43,473 bases of DNA from Cyclobacteriaceae bacterium (GTDB lineage: Bacteria; Bacteroidota; Bacteroidia; Cytophagales; Cyclobacteriaceae). The position numbers were made by a program, and so were the translations under genes. The notes under the pieces are model-generated. The model was given only the letters and a program-made list of their open reading frames with translations. It ran no database searches and was not told the origin of the DNA. Below, piece by piece: positions 5,954 through 12,835 of this stretch (its first letter is position 1; every line of letters begins with the position of its first letter). The DNA is taken from assembly GCA_022841475.1 (NCBI GenBank), contig JALHRJ010000037.1, forward strand, positions 1 through 43,473, given 5' to 3'.

Positions 5954-6192
5954 TATTAAGAAAATGGGACTACCGAGCCCACGCTTATAGAGCCTTTCAA
6001 TCACCAGCGGTCAAGCCTGCTCTTTACTCTGAAGACATGGAGCTACTCGTAGACTGTGCGAATTGTGGAAAAGAATTACCGTTTGGTGATTGTTATACCA
6101 GTAAAACAATTCACACTGAAATTGGTTTCGGTTATGGTGTTTGTGAAGATTGTTACGCTAAAGAAATTAAGGAGTATAAAAAATGGAACTAA
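5950..6192 (+). CDS. Zinc-finger protein, 80 aa
   Basis: I chose ATG 5950 because GGTGGAGGAAG lies just upstream; the GTG at 5935 would sit inside that site. The product has a basic N-terminus and then the four-Cys pattern DCANCGKELPFGDC...VCEDC at about residues 39-71, a treble-clef or zinc-ribbon-like arrangement (CxxC...CxxC). The last codons provide AAGGAG for the next gene. A nucleic-acid-binding accessory to the following nuclease is plausible. Confidence 0.7.
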   Translation: MILRKWDYRAHAYRAFQSPAVKPALYSEDMELLVDCANCGKELPFGDCYTSKTIHTEIGFGYGVCEDCYAKEIKEYKKWN

Positions 6193-6944
6193 AATTTAAA
6201 AAGAATTACATCATTGAGTTAGCTCCGACGCTCAATGAACACTGGTATAAGGTTATGGAGGGGAAAAAAGATTTAGGCTACTTCCCGTCTGCTACTACTA
6301 TTTTGAATGCTTATCCGCAAGGAGCTCACCTGACAAAGTGGATTGCTGAAAACGGTTGGAACGAAGCACAACGTATTTTATCTGAAGCCGGCGAGCGTGG
6401 TACTAAGGTTCACAATGCCGTTGAGTTCCTTCTAAACGGCCACACACTTCGTAAAATTGACTACAGCTTGGACGAATGGCGTCGCATTGAGGCTTTCACC
6501 CGCTGGTACGGTCAAGTCAACCTAGAGGTGATCGCCCTAGAAGTGGCTGTATTCTCTAAAAAGTACGGCTATTCTGGACGTTTTGACTGCTTAGGTATAC
6601 TGGACGGCAAGCTAACTGTCATTGACTGGAAGACTTCCGGTTCTATGTACCCGCACTTCCCACTACAATTCGCCTGTTACGCACAAGCCATTGAAGAAAC
6701 TACTGATTTGAAGATTGAGCAAACAATGGGATTACAGCTTGGCACGAAGAGTAAGGACGGATTCAAAGAAGAAGTGCATACAAATTGGAAAGCAGACTTT
6801 GAAATTTTTAAGTCAGTCAAAAAAACATGGGAGTACGACCGCTTCGGCAGCAAGAAAAAGAAAAATGCTATGGAAGCTCCCGTACTTATCTTGCCTGACA
6901 GCTTGAAACTGGAGCTGAAGGAGGCGAATGGAGACAGTGTATAG
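6183..6944 (+). CDS. RecB/Cas4-like PD-(D/E)XK exonuclease, 253 aa
   Basis: The motifs of the RecB-like nuclease family are visible: RGTKVHNAVEFL (His77, Glu81), Glu120 in LEVAVFS, YSGRFDCLG (Asp135), VIDWKTSG (Asp148, Lys150) and LQFACYAQA (Gln162, Tyr166). There is no Cys cluster for an iron-sulphur centre, so it is closer to phage PDDEXK_1 nucleases than to typical Cas4. It should degrade or process DNA ends in recombination or host-DNA turnover. AAGGAG lies 8 nt before the ATG. It overlaps both neighbours in a tightly coupled operon with the SNF2 helicase. Confidence 0.88.
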   Translation: MELKFKKNYIIELAPTLNEHWYKVMEGKKDLGYFPSATTILNAYPQGAHLTKWIAENGWNEAQRILSEAGERGTKVHNAVEFLLNGHTLRKIDYSLDEWRRIEAFTRWYGQVNLEVIALEVAVFSKKYGYSGRFDCLGILDGKLTVIDWKTSGSMYPHFPLQFACYAQAIEETTDLKIEQTMGLQLGTKSKDGFKEEVHTNWKADFEIFKSVKKTWEYDRFGSKKKKNAMEAPVLILPDSLKLELKEANGDSV

Positions 6945-7347
6945 GGATATTTGGTGCGTCGCTTGTGGTTTCGATACCTCTGCGAGGCTCACAGACGGCC
7001 GTGAGGTATACCCAAACCGGCCCGACCTAGCTACTGTGCCCTTCTGGATTTGCGACCTTTGCCATAACTTTGTTGGCTGTCACCACAAGACAAAAAAGAA
7101 TCGCACCCAGCCACTCGGTTGTATTTCTACACCGAAGCTGAAAATGCTACGCAACACAATCCATGACTTGATTGATCCGCTATGGAAAGAACAAGGCTGG
7201 AGTCGTGGTAAAATCTACGGCACACTTAGTAAAGAACTTGGCTACACTTACCACACCGGAGAAATCCGGACAGAGGAAGAGGCCAATAAAATTATAGAAA
7301 TTATTAGTAACATAATCCAAAATGCAAGACATTCAAGAAGTGTTTAA
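6928..7347 (+). CDS. DUF3268-type zinc-finger protein, 139 aa
   Basis: An N-terminal WCVACGF, DGREVYPNRPDL, FWICDLCHNFVGCHHKT, a PLGC stretch, then a helical part with IHDLIDPLWKEQGWSRGK and a short C-terminal helix. This order matches the DUF3268 zinc-finger-containing family found in many phages, usually near replication or recombination genes and of unknown biochemistry. GAAGGAGGCGA precedes the ATG. It overlaps the nuclease gene, which suggests they act together on DNA. Confidence 0.85.
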   Translation: METVYRDIWCVACGFDTSARLTDGREVYPNRPDLATVPFWICDLCHNFVGCHHKTKKNRTQPLGCISTPKLKMLRNTIHDLIDPLWKEQGWSRGKIYGTLSKELGYTYHTGEIRTEEEANKIIEIISNIIQNARHSRSV

Positions 7348-7672
7348 TCGCATTCGCGAAACACAAGGTAAAGCCCGTGAAATTAAAAAAGCCTTCAAGA
7401 GTGAGCTCATGGCTAGTAAAGAGTATGTAGATATTCTTGAAAAGCTTGAGACACTTAAGGCTCGTAAGAAACAAATTGAGCACGAAGTTACTGAAGCTGG
7501 TGTAGCAGATTTCCAAAAGCTAGACGCTTACAAAATGCACATCAAGAACGATAAAGAGCTAATGAGCGACCTTGCTTTGAATGCTCTAGTCTCCGGCGAC
7601 ACGGTCGAAGTCGTGACAGCAGACAATGAAAAGTTGGACCCTATGTTTGCGGTAACTTTTAAGAAGTCATAA
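7322..7672 (+). CDS. Coiled-coil protein, 116 aa
   Basis: Residues 1-65 are a charged heptad-like helix rich in Lys and Glu (IRETQGKAREIKKAFK, LEKLETLKARKKQIE). The C-terminal 35 residues contain a strand-rich segment (GDTVEVVTADNEKLDP). The gene overlaps its upstream neighbour by 26 nt. Its size and shape recall small phage recombination or nuclease accessory proteins, but no family was recognised. Confidence 0.65.
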   Translation: MQDIQEVFNRIRETQGKAREIKKAFKSELMASKEYVDILEKLETLKARKKQIEHEVTEAGVADFQKLDAYKMHIKNDKELMSDLALNALVSGDTVEVVTADNEKLDPMFAVTFKKS

Positions 7673-7876
7673 ATGAATTGGAGAGAAGGCCGCCAAAGAT
7701 ACGGAAAAATCAGAGGCGGCCAGTTGTGGAGGAAGAGGGACAGTGGTATGGTTATGACCATTTGTAGAAAAAGTGGGGGAGATAGCTGGACTGTCGTATA
7801 CAGCTCCAAGGGTCACAAGGTTAGTCACACCATGTCAGAAAGAATTATTTATCATTATTACGACAAAATATCATGA
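7673..7876 (+). CDS. Small basic protein, 67 aa
   Basis: The ATG follows the previous stop with no gap. The product is rich in Arg, Lys, Gly and Trp (WREGRQRYGKIRGGQLWRKR), with alternating strand-like segments (SWTVVYSSKGHKVSHT). It suggests a small nucleic-acid-binding beta protein. No family recognised. It overlaps the next ATG (TCATGA). Confidence 0.55.
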   Translation: MNWREGRQRYGKIRGGQLWRKRDSGMVMTICRKSGGDSWTVVYSSKGHKVSHTMSERIIYHYYDKIS

Positions 7877-8058
7877 ACGAACAACGTATTAGTTTGCGTA
7901 GCTATGTTACCAAACACCACCCTGCAGTGCTTGAAGGGTTTAAAGCATACACAGCGAAAGCTAAAAAGAAAAAAGCACGTGAGTACATGCGTAGTTACTA
8001 CAAGCCAACTGGTAATAAGCCAGGCCGGCCACGTATTGAAGACGAAGAGCAGGACTAA
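7873..8058 (+). CDS. Small basic protein, 61 aa
   Basis: Starts MNEQRISLRSYVTKHHPAVL and continues with a lysine/arginine-rich helix (YTAKAKKKKAREYMRSYY) and KPGRPRIEDEE. GRPR is an AT-hook-like core, suggesting contact with the minor groove of AT-rich DNA. It is the last gene of the plus-strand operon; its stop overlaps the stop of the convergent ATPase gene by 4 nt, with no room for a separate terminator. Confidence 0.6.
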   Translation: MNEQRISLRSYVTKHHPAVLEGFKAYTAKAKKKKAREYMRSYYKPTGNKPGRPRIEDEEQD

Positions 8059-9356
8059 AAATCTAGTCCTGCTTGTTCGCTTGTCATATCAAATTTTTTC
8101 TCTTGTGCGGTAGGTGGTGGCTCAACCATTGGGAATCCACCCTCTTCCGGACGATCAGCTTCCTTACCTTCAAGTAGGTCGCTTCCCATTTCAATTCCAC
8201 GGTACTTAGCCATGATTTGGCGGTACTCTTCCTTCAAAATATACTGCCACGAGTGGGCAGTTTTTTGAATGGTCACCATTTTAAGTGCAGTAAGGTCTCC
8301 TAAGTAGAGCTTGATAAAGTTGATAGACATACCAAGTTGTTCGTGAAGACCTTTTTCTGTTGCTGCAGAAAAATAAGTTAGTGATTCTAGGATAGTGCGA
8401 CGTGCCAAAGGGATAGAGTCGAATGCAATTTTAAAAAGAATGGCTTTGTCACCGGCAGTTAGTTCTTCTGGTTCGCCGTCATAACGTCGTACTAACTTCA
8501 TACCATAGGCCACACACGCCAACGCTTTTACGAAACGTGGAGTCATTTCAAGAGACGGTGGCATTTCCATATCTTTATCACGGCTGTACTGGTTACGTTT
8601 AACAGCACTACGAGCACGAGTTGTGAACTCTGCTAGTTTTACCAGTTCTTCACGAGTTTCAACATTAAGAGTAGGCATAATAAATTGGCCTTCTTGACGC
8701 TGTAAGTCTTTGATGTCTGAAATAATAGGGTTTAAGTAGTTGGTAAATGCTTCAGACATTTTAGCGTTCGCTTCGTAGTCTACGATTTCTTCAGTAGCCA
8801 TCATTCCTACGTCATGGCGATCAGGCATTTCCATTTGATAGTATAGGTAGCGTTCACCCATTGCTGCGTTTCCAGTGGTTACTTCTTGGCTGTAGATTTC
8901 AGGAGTTACACCAGCAATCATACCAAGTTTACCTTGCCAGTTTACTTCTTCACCGTTACCGAATTTCTTTCGATAGTCACCGTCAAAAATCTTACGCATT
9001 TGACCAAGGATTTCAATACGGCTTTCTTTATCCTTAGAAAGCATGGTGGTGTAATCCTTAATCAAAATCGTACCGTTGTTAGGAATCATGTTAAGCAAAG
9101 AGTTTTGCGATTGCCCACGCATACCAGAAGCGAAGGTCTTTGCGGTCATGTCGTCCAACTCAAAGATTCCTTCAACCGGCTTAAGAGATTTTAGAATCAT
9201 AGACTTACCCCCACTACTAGCTCCAACAATAAAAAGCCATGACGGTGGCGTTGGTAGGTAGTTAGATACCATTGTGGCACATAATAGCCGAAGTACACCC
9301 TTGTCTTCCAAGAGCATGTACTGTTCCACGATTTCGTATAAGTCTTTAATTTTCAT
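8055..9356 (-). CDS. P-loop ATPase, probable replicative helicase or helicase-loader type, 433 aa
   Basis: Walker A is GASSGGKS at about residues 44-51, preceded by a hydrophobic strand (PSWLFIVGAS). An acidic patch (FELDDMT) follows, and NGTILIKDYTTML is a likely Walker B-type strand. The central region has Arg-rich helices and the C-terminus a predicted winged-helix-like segment (FIKLYLGDLTALKMVTIQK). Proteins of this build are encoded next to primase-like genes in many phages and mobile elements. It overlaps the 3' end of the CHC2 protein gene (9346-9356), so the two are co-translated. Whether it unwinds DNA itself is inference. Confidence 0.75.
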   Translation of the reverse strand: MKIKDLYEIVEQYMLLEDKGVLRLLCATMVSNYLPTPPSWLFIVGASSGGKSMILKSLKPVEGIFELDDMTAKTFASGMRGQSQNSLLNMIPNNGTILIKDYTTMLSKDKESRIEILGQMRKIFDGDYRKKFGNGEEVNWQGKLGMIAGVTPEIYSQEVTTGNAAMGERYLYYQMEMPDRHDVGMMATEEIVDYEANAKMSEAFTNYLNPIISDIKDLQRQEGQFIMPTLNVETREELVKLAEFTTRARSAVKRNQYSRDKDMEMPPSLEMTPRFVKALACVAYGMKLVRRYDGEPEELTAGDKAILFKIAFDSIPLARRTILESLTYFSAATEKGLHEQLGMSINFIKLYLGDLTALKMVTIQKTAHSWQYILKEEYRQIMAKYRGIEMGSDLLEGKEADRPEEGGFPMVEPPPTAQEKKFDMTSEQAGLDF

Positions 9357-9981
9357 TTCCTATCAAAATTTTAACGGCTTGTATAAAGTCTACGCTGTCT
9401 CGCTTTTGAATGAAAGCGATAACATCACCGCCGGTTTGACAGCCTCCATAACACCACCAAGTATTTTGGTCTAGGTATACAATGAAGCTCCCAGTTTTTT
9501 CATTATGGAACGGACAACGTACAAACATTTTTCTTCCATGTCTCTTGCCTTCAACGAATCGTTCCATTGGAACTTCACGGGCATGTTGTTTATCCAGCTC
9601 GGTAATGAAACCTTCCTTTGGTTTTACATCATATTTCAGTAGTCTCTGCTCGTAGTAGTAAATTTCTGTTTTGGTGTCTTCTATCATTTCTTCCCACACC
9701 AGCATTTGTGCGTCCAGTTCCTTGTGCTTTGGTGCAGGAGTGGTTGAGTAAGAGTTTTTCACAGCAATACGGTGAGTTTCTAGCCATTTTAAGTGAGACT
9801 TAAGCTCTTTGATTTCAGCTTTGGCATGTTTGATCGCTCCTTTGATTGAATCAAACATTAGTATCAGCCAAGAGTATTCACTTTGTGGCAAACTTCGTTC
9901 AAACTCATAGTGTTGTAGCTCTTCTTCTAAGAACTCTAGTTCTTTATCAACGTTTTCCATAAGCTTGGTTAAGTTATCCAC
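9346..9981 (-). CDS. CHC2 zinc-finger primase-like protein without TOPRIM domain, 211 aa
   Basis: Residues 1-140 are a long charged coiled coil. The C-terminus carries a DnaG-type CHC2 zinc domain: FVRCPFHNEKTGSFIVY, then WWCYGGCQTGGDVIAFIQ. Normal bacterial primases have this finger at the N-terminus followed by a TOPRIM catalytic domain; here there is none, so synthesis must come from another protein or the protein only recognises priming sites. The GTG at 9981 gives the longest reading; ATG 9960 is an alternative and neither has a good Shine-Dalgarno. It is coded with the ATPase on the minus strand, against the early operon. Confidence 0.8.
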   Translation of the reverse strand: MDNLTKLMENVDKELEFLEEELQHYEFERSLPQSEYSWLILMFDSIKGAIKHAKAEIKELKSHLKWLETHRIAVKNSYSTTPAPKHKELDAQMLVWEEMIEDTKTEIYYYEQRLLKYDVKPKEGFITELDKQHAREVPMERFVEGKRHGRKMFVRCPFHNEKTGSFIVYLDQNTWWCYGGCQTGGDVIAFIQKRDSVDFIQAVKILIGNEN

Positions 9982-9982
9982 C

Positions 9983-9998
9983 GTAGTCGCTTGACTAC
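9983..9998. promoter_or_regulatory. Small inverted repeat in the divergent promoter region
   Basis: GTAGTC(9983-9988)-GCTT-GACTAC(9993-9998) is a perfect 6-bp hairpin or operator in the 70-bp gap between the divergent primase-like gene and the gene at 10051. AT-rich sequence with TATAATATGA-like character follows at 10006-10020. It is probably a shared control site. Confidence 0.4.
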
Positions 9999-10050
9999 CT
10001 GTCTAGTATATCATAATATGAAAAGGTAATGAATAAATAATCTGTGGACA

Positions 10051-10266
10051 ATGAGTGTACAACTACCTAAACATATCGTAGAAGCTCTGGAAAAGCGAAG
10101 AAATCAATTTATCACTGAACTCTCTCTAGAAGGGTTCAAGCATGACGAAATTGGTTTCCTGTTTAACCCAGGTTTCCAAACTGGAGACCCTGGACTTACC
10201 AAGCAACGCATTTCCCAGATTATCAACGATAAAAAAATTAAAGGTCCTTCGGACCGGAAAGCATAA
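10051..10266 (+). CDS. Small helix-turn-helix-like protein, 71 aa
   Basis: The segment EGFKHDEIGFLFNPGF...PGLTKQRISQIINDKKI looks like two helices plus a recognition helix (KQRISQII) of the sigma-region-4/resolvase kind. The C-terminus is basic. No enzymatic motif. Transcribed divergently from the primase-like gene, so a regulator of the replication genes is plausible. No clear Shine-Dalgarno precedes the ATG. Confidence 0.6.
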   Translation: MSVQLPKHIVEALEKRRNQFITELSLEGFKHDEIGFLFNPGFQTGDPGLTKQRISQIINDKKIKGPSDRKA

Positions 10267-10270
10267 ACAA

Positions 10271-10609
10271 ATGCCGGAAATTAAATTTCCTAGTGAATGG
10301 TTGAAGATTGGCGTGAACGTTCAGCCAGGCGACCTGATCCGTTTTATGGACGCAGGTACGCAGGACGCCGAGGGTAACTGGGTCTTCAATGTCCAGATTA
10401 TCCATGAAGGTAATTTGACTGAAACTAAAAAGTTCCAGTTGAACAAGACCAACCATAAAGTTATTTCTGAACTTCATGGTACCAACTCCGATAACTGGGT
10501 TGGACAAGATATGCAAGTTGATACCATTAAACAGCGTAACCCGCAAACCGGCCTTCCTGTAGATTCAATTCTACTTGCAAAGCCGATTAGCGACCCGTTA
10601 GCGGAGTAA
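10271..10609 (+). CDS. OB-fold-like phage protein, 112 aa
   Basis: I take the ATG at 10271, four nt after the previous stop, because the longer upstream reading overlaps the HTH gene. Residues about 20-55 form strands (DLIRFMDAGTQD..WVFNVQIIHEG). Then comes DNWVGQDMQVDTIKQRNPQTGLPVDSILLA, a signature common in small phage proteins near replication and recombination genes ('DDWVGK..ELYPTKV.NP.TG..VDSI'). An ssDNA-binding-like role is possible, and no other SSB candidate was found, but this is inference. Confidence 0.65.
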   Translation: MPEIKFPSEWLKIGVNVQPGDLIRFMDAGTQDAEGNWVFNVQIIHEGNLTETKKFQLNKTNHKVISELHGTNSDNWVGQDMQVDTIKQRNPQTGLPVDSILLAKPISDPLAE

Positions 10610-10613
10610 TCTT

Positions 10614-10727
10614 ATGACTGGCGTACTAATTGTAGGAATCGTTATTGGCTTAATCATTGGTGTTATTGTCGGCACTATGATTGGTTACAACCTAGCCATT
10701 AAAAAAATTAACGACATGAAGGAATAG
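10614..10727 (+). CDS. Tiny membrane peptide with GxxxG motifs, 37 aa
   Basis: Residues 3-26 are hydrophobic and contain repeated small-residue spacing (GIVIGLIIGVIVGTMIG), ideal for helix-helix packing or oligomers. A short basic tail (KKINDMKE) follows. Four nt separate it from the gene before and three from the SPFH gene after it, so it is the first member of the membrane operon. A membrane partner of the SPFH protein is plausible. Confidence 0.6.
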   Translation: MTGVLIVGIVIGLIIGVIVGTMIGYNLAIKKINDMKE

Positions 10728-10730
10728 TGT

Positions 10731-11576
10731 ATGTACGACGACTCTTGGGAAGCACAGCAACGTGCTTCTAACGCCCGCGTTGTGAAGTGGGTTATCGCAG
10801 GTGTAGTAGCTTTAGTCATTGTGATTCTAGCTCTTGCATTCCTGCCTTTCACTACTGTAGACCAAACTGAAAAAGGTGTGGTCAAAACTCTTGGTAAAGT
10901 TACTGGTACTCTAGAACCAGGCTTCCATATCGTAAATCCATTTAGCACTGACGTGATTAAAATGGACATGCGAATCCAGAAGGACGAAGTTGCAGCTAAC
11001 GCAGCGAGCAAAGACCTTCAAACTGTAAGTGCTAATGTAGCTATCAACTATCATTTAGACCCGAACTCTGTAGTAAAGGTTTACACTGAAGTTGAAAAGG
11101 ACTACAGTGCTCGCATTATCGCTCCGAAACTTCAAGAAGCTGTTAAAGCGGCAACCGCTAAATACACAGCTGAAGAGCTTATCACTAAGCGTCAGGTAGT
11201 AAAGGGCGAAATGAAGACTGCTATGGTAGAAAAAATGTCAGGTACTGGCATTATCGTAGACGACTTCAACATTGTTAACTTTGACTTTAGCCCACAGTTC
11301 AACGCCGCTATTGAAGCAAAGGTAACTGCAGAACAAAAAGCAAAAGAAGCTCAAAACAAATTGGTTCAAGTTCAAGCTGAAGCACAACAGTCAATCGAAA
11401 AGTCTAAAGCTGAAGCTGAAAATATCCGTTTGCAATCTAGTGCAGCTAACAACGACAAGTACGTAGAATTAAAGCGTCTTGAAGTTCAGCAAACATTTGC
11501 AAGCAAGTGGAACGGTGTGTTGCCAGTTAACCTTTATGGTTCTGCTCCAATTCCATTCCTTCAACTAGGTCAGTAA
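10731..11576 (+). CDS. SPFH/Band 7 (prohibitin-like) membrane protein, 281 aa
   Basis: An N-terminal membrane segment (residues about 18-40) is followed by the SPFH domain: TTVDQTEKGVVKTLGKV, LEPGFHIVNPF, then strands with AVNYH-like AINYHLDP and the helical IIAPKLQEAVKAATAKYTAEEL. FDFSPQFNAAIEAKVTAEQKAKEA leads into a coiled coil (residues about 190-240) typical of prohibitin and HflK/C. These proteins build ring-like membrane scaffolds and restrain proteases such as FtsH. In a phage it may organise infection at the membrane or protect phage proteins (inference). It is followed by four more small membrane or coiled-coil genes. Confidence 0.92.
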   Translation: MYDDSWEAQQRASNARVVKWVIAGVVALVIVILALAFLPFTTVDQTEKGVVKTLGKVTGTLEPGFHIVNPFSTDVIKMDMRIQKDEVAANAASKDLQTVSANVAINYHLDPNSVVKVYTEVEKDYSARIIAPKLQEAVKAATAKYTAEELITKRQVVKGEMKTAMVEKMSGTGIIVDDFNIVNFDFSPQFNAAIEAKVTAEQKAKEAQNKLVQVQAEAQQSIEKSKAEAENIRLQSSAANNDKYVELKRLEVQQTFASKWNGVLPVNLYGSAPIPFLQLGQ

Positions 11577-11662
11577 TGATTTGGTGGTTCCTCGGTGCTT
11601 TCGTAGTTGCCGTAGCAGTTACGATATTCGTAGCTCTTAAAAGTCGTAATGATAAATTTTAA
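11576..11662 (+). CDS. Tiny membrane peptide, 28 aa
   Basis: The ATG overlaps the SPFH stop (TAATG) and the 3' end overlaps the next gene by 14 nt, which fixes it as a coupled cistron. The product is one hydrophobic helix (IWWFLGAFVVAVAVTIFVA) with a basic tail (LKSRNDKF). Too short for family assignment. Its place suggests a subunit or regulator of the SPFH complex. Confidence 0.55.
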   Translation: MIWWFLGAFVVAVAVTIFVALKSRNDKF

Positions 11663-11909
11663 AAGTATGTTATTTGGAAAAACAAAATCCCCAATCCGAG
11701 ACGCTATCTATAAGGTAGTTGATCAAAAGATTGTCGAAGCAGAAAATGAGTACACAAAGCAGTGCGAATTGGCTGACTTGATGTACGAACAGACTGTAGA
11801 ATCAGCTGCGAAGGACCGTGACCGCCACAAAGACGGTGCTGAAAAGCACGCTGTTGATTCAGTTATCGGCAAGCTCTTTTCAGAAGAATCTGATACACTT
11901 ATTGAGTAA
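11649..11909 (+). CDS. Charged helical protein, 86 aa
   Basis: The N-terminus is basic (MINFKSMLFGKTKSPIRDAI). The rest is predicted helix with acidic and basic residues interleaved (VVDQKIVEAENEYTKQCE, AKDRDRHKDGAEKHAVD). No membrane segment. It overlaps the tiny membrane peptide before it. It may bind the cytoplasmic face of the membrane assembly. Family not recognised. Confidence 0.65.
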   Translation: MINFKSMLFGKTKSPIRDAIYKVVDQKIVEAENEYTKQCELADLMYEQTVESAAKDRDRHKDGAEKHAVDSVIGKLFSEESDTLIE

Positions 11910-11926
11910 TCATTAAGAGAAACCAT

Positions 11927-12118
11927 ATGTTCGACAATATTTTTGCTCGTATCATTGTAGCGGTTATCGTAGTAGTAGTTCTACTTGCGTTGCTACCGCC
12001 CGTGTTTCGACTAATTGGTTATCCTTTAACGGGTGACTTGTTACTCGTAATCCGACTCTGTATCGCCGGCATTGCCGCTTTATGGATTTGGCGTGGTGGT
12101 CCTGCTATCACCGCATAG
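11927..12118 (+). CDS. Two-span membrane protein, 63 aa
   Basis: Two hydrophobic segments at about residues 6-28 and 38-58 are joined by a short loop (RLIGYPLTGD). The size fits small phage holins and also Thivi_2564-type membrane proteins. AAGAGAAACC before the ATG is a weak ribosome-binding site. It ends the membrane operon, followed at once by a GAAA-loop hairpin. Confidence 0.65.
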   Translation: MFDNIFARIIVAVIVVVVLLALLPPVFRLIGYPLTGDLLLVIRLCIAGIAALWIWRGGPAITA

Positions 12119-12123
12119 TGGGT

Positions 12124-12141
12124 GGGGAGCGAAAGCTCCTC
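12124..12141 (+). terminator. GAAA-loop hairpin after the membrane operon
   Basis: GGGGAGC(12124-12130)-GAAA-GCTCCTC(12135-12141) is a seven-pair stem with one G-T, followed by CCTTCTACCTCT, only moderately T-rich. It may be a partial terminator or a processing hairpin between the SPFH operon and the RNA genes downstream. Confidence 0.5.
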
Positions 12142-12153
12142 CCTTCTACCTCT

Positions 12154-12250
12154 GTAGTAAGTTGCGAAAGTCTGGGGAATCCCTCCTACCCTGGGCCGAT
12201 AGCTACCAAGAGAGTGTTGGACTCAATTGATTCAACATTCCGCTTACTAT
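12154..12250 (+). ncRNA. Candidate structured RNA, about 97 nt
   Basis: GTAGTAAG (12154-12161) pairs with CTTACTAT (12243-12250) to close a 97-nt domain that contains further short complementary blocks (GGGG/CCCT, TGTTG/CAACA). There is no ORF and no T-arm or CCA, so it is not a normal tRNA. It sits directly upstream of a tRNA-like element and tRNA-Arg. A structure of almost the same length, closed by a 10-bp stem, lies in the minus-strand tRNA array (16144-16240). Confidence 0.35.
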
Positions 12251-12259
12251 AGGGGTTGA

Positions 12260-12339
12260 GGGCACGAAAGGTCTATGCCGAGAGTTTTGGCTCAACCAAA
12301 CTATCGGAAACGTGGGTTCAATTCCCACCGTGTCCACCA
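12260..12339 (+). tRNA. tRNA-like element without a regular D arm
   Basis: A sound acceptor stem GGGCACG(12260-12266)/CGTGTCC(12329-12335), an A discriminator, encoded CCA and a T arm GTGGG-TTCAATT-CCCAC are present. Between them there is no proper D stem. Instead a long helix CCGAGAGTTTTGG/CCAAACTATCGG (one bulge, one mismatch) ends in the loop CTCAA, read as a 7-nt loop GCTCAAC with TCA at the anticodon place. It might be a degenerate tRNA, an unusual suppressor or a tRNA mimic. I do not assign an amino acid. Confidence 0.45.
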
Positions 12340-12378
12340 ATTTACTGGTGAAGAGGCATTGAAGCCCACCAATGACGT

Positions 12379-12455
12379 GGCCCCTTAGTTTAATAGTAAA
12401 ACACTTGTCCCTCCTAGGACAGAAACGTTGGTATCAAATCCAGCAGGGGTCTCCA
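12379..12455 (+). tRNA. tRNA-Arg(CCT)
   Basis: Acceptor GGCCCCT/AGGGGTC, anticodon stem TGTCC/GGACA with loop CTCCTAG (CCT), encoded CCA. The T loop is 8 nt (TATCAAAT) if the stem is GTTGG/CCAGC, which is odd. It reads AGG and complements Arg(TCT) and Arg(ACG) of the minus-strand array. Confidence 0.8.
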
Positions 12456-12688
12456 ATGCAATTTAACGAGGCGTGGACGCTACGCCTACAATTGCCAGTA
12501 AAATTTTTCTTTCTGTCCTATTCGTATTTTGGACTGTGAGCCAAGTGATAATGTAGGACCACGGCGAAAAACGCACCCCTTGACTGCTCTCGGGTAGGTG
12601 TGAATACACAGAAAGGTTCATTACCATTTTGTGGGAACTAGCCTGCATAGATTTAAACTCTAGCTGCGGATAGGGCCGAGAGAAAAAT
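12456..12688 (+). other. Intergenic region with small hairpins
   Basis: No convincing gene. AGGCGT-N7-ACGCCT (near 12470-12490) and GTGT-GAAT-ACAC hairpins are visible. A 27-codon ORF at 12456-12539 has poor support. It may belong to the same transcript as the upstream tRNA and the small genes that follow. Confidence 0.4.
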
Positions 12689-12835
12689 ATGGATTATTCA
12701 AAAGATTATAATAACCTCCCCACCTCTTTTTTTGACGGGGACGAGGAGGAGGAGACTGACAATGCCGAGGAAAACTTGGGACCCGACCGTGAAGAGAACG
12801 ACAGCGACGGCGTGGTGCCCGAAGTGCAACATTGA
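12689..12835 (+). CDS. Very acidic small protein, 48 aa
   Basis: Over a third of the residues are Asp or Glu (SFFDGDEEEETDNAEEN, GPDREENDSDG). Such DNA-mimic-like acidity is common in anti-restriction or host-enzyme inhibitors, but so is chance acidity in an overlapping frame. Its 3' half overlaps the zinc-ribbon gene at 12762 in another frame by 74 nt. GCCGAGAGAAAAAT before the ATG is a weak ribosome-binding site. Uncertain; either or both overlapping frames may be used. Confidence 0.4.
   Translation: MDYSKDYNNLPTSFFDGDEEEETDNAEENLGPDREENDSDGVVPEVQH

Noticed and set aside
12119..12339. tmRNA
   Set aside because: The 3' end looks right, but the matching 5' acceptor strand is only 80 nt upstream, leaving no room for a tag ORF or pseudoknots.
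12456..12539. 27-codon ORF directly after tRNA-Arg
   Set aside because: No ribosome-binding site, starts one base after CCA, and its product has no recognisable feature.
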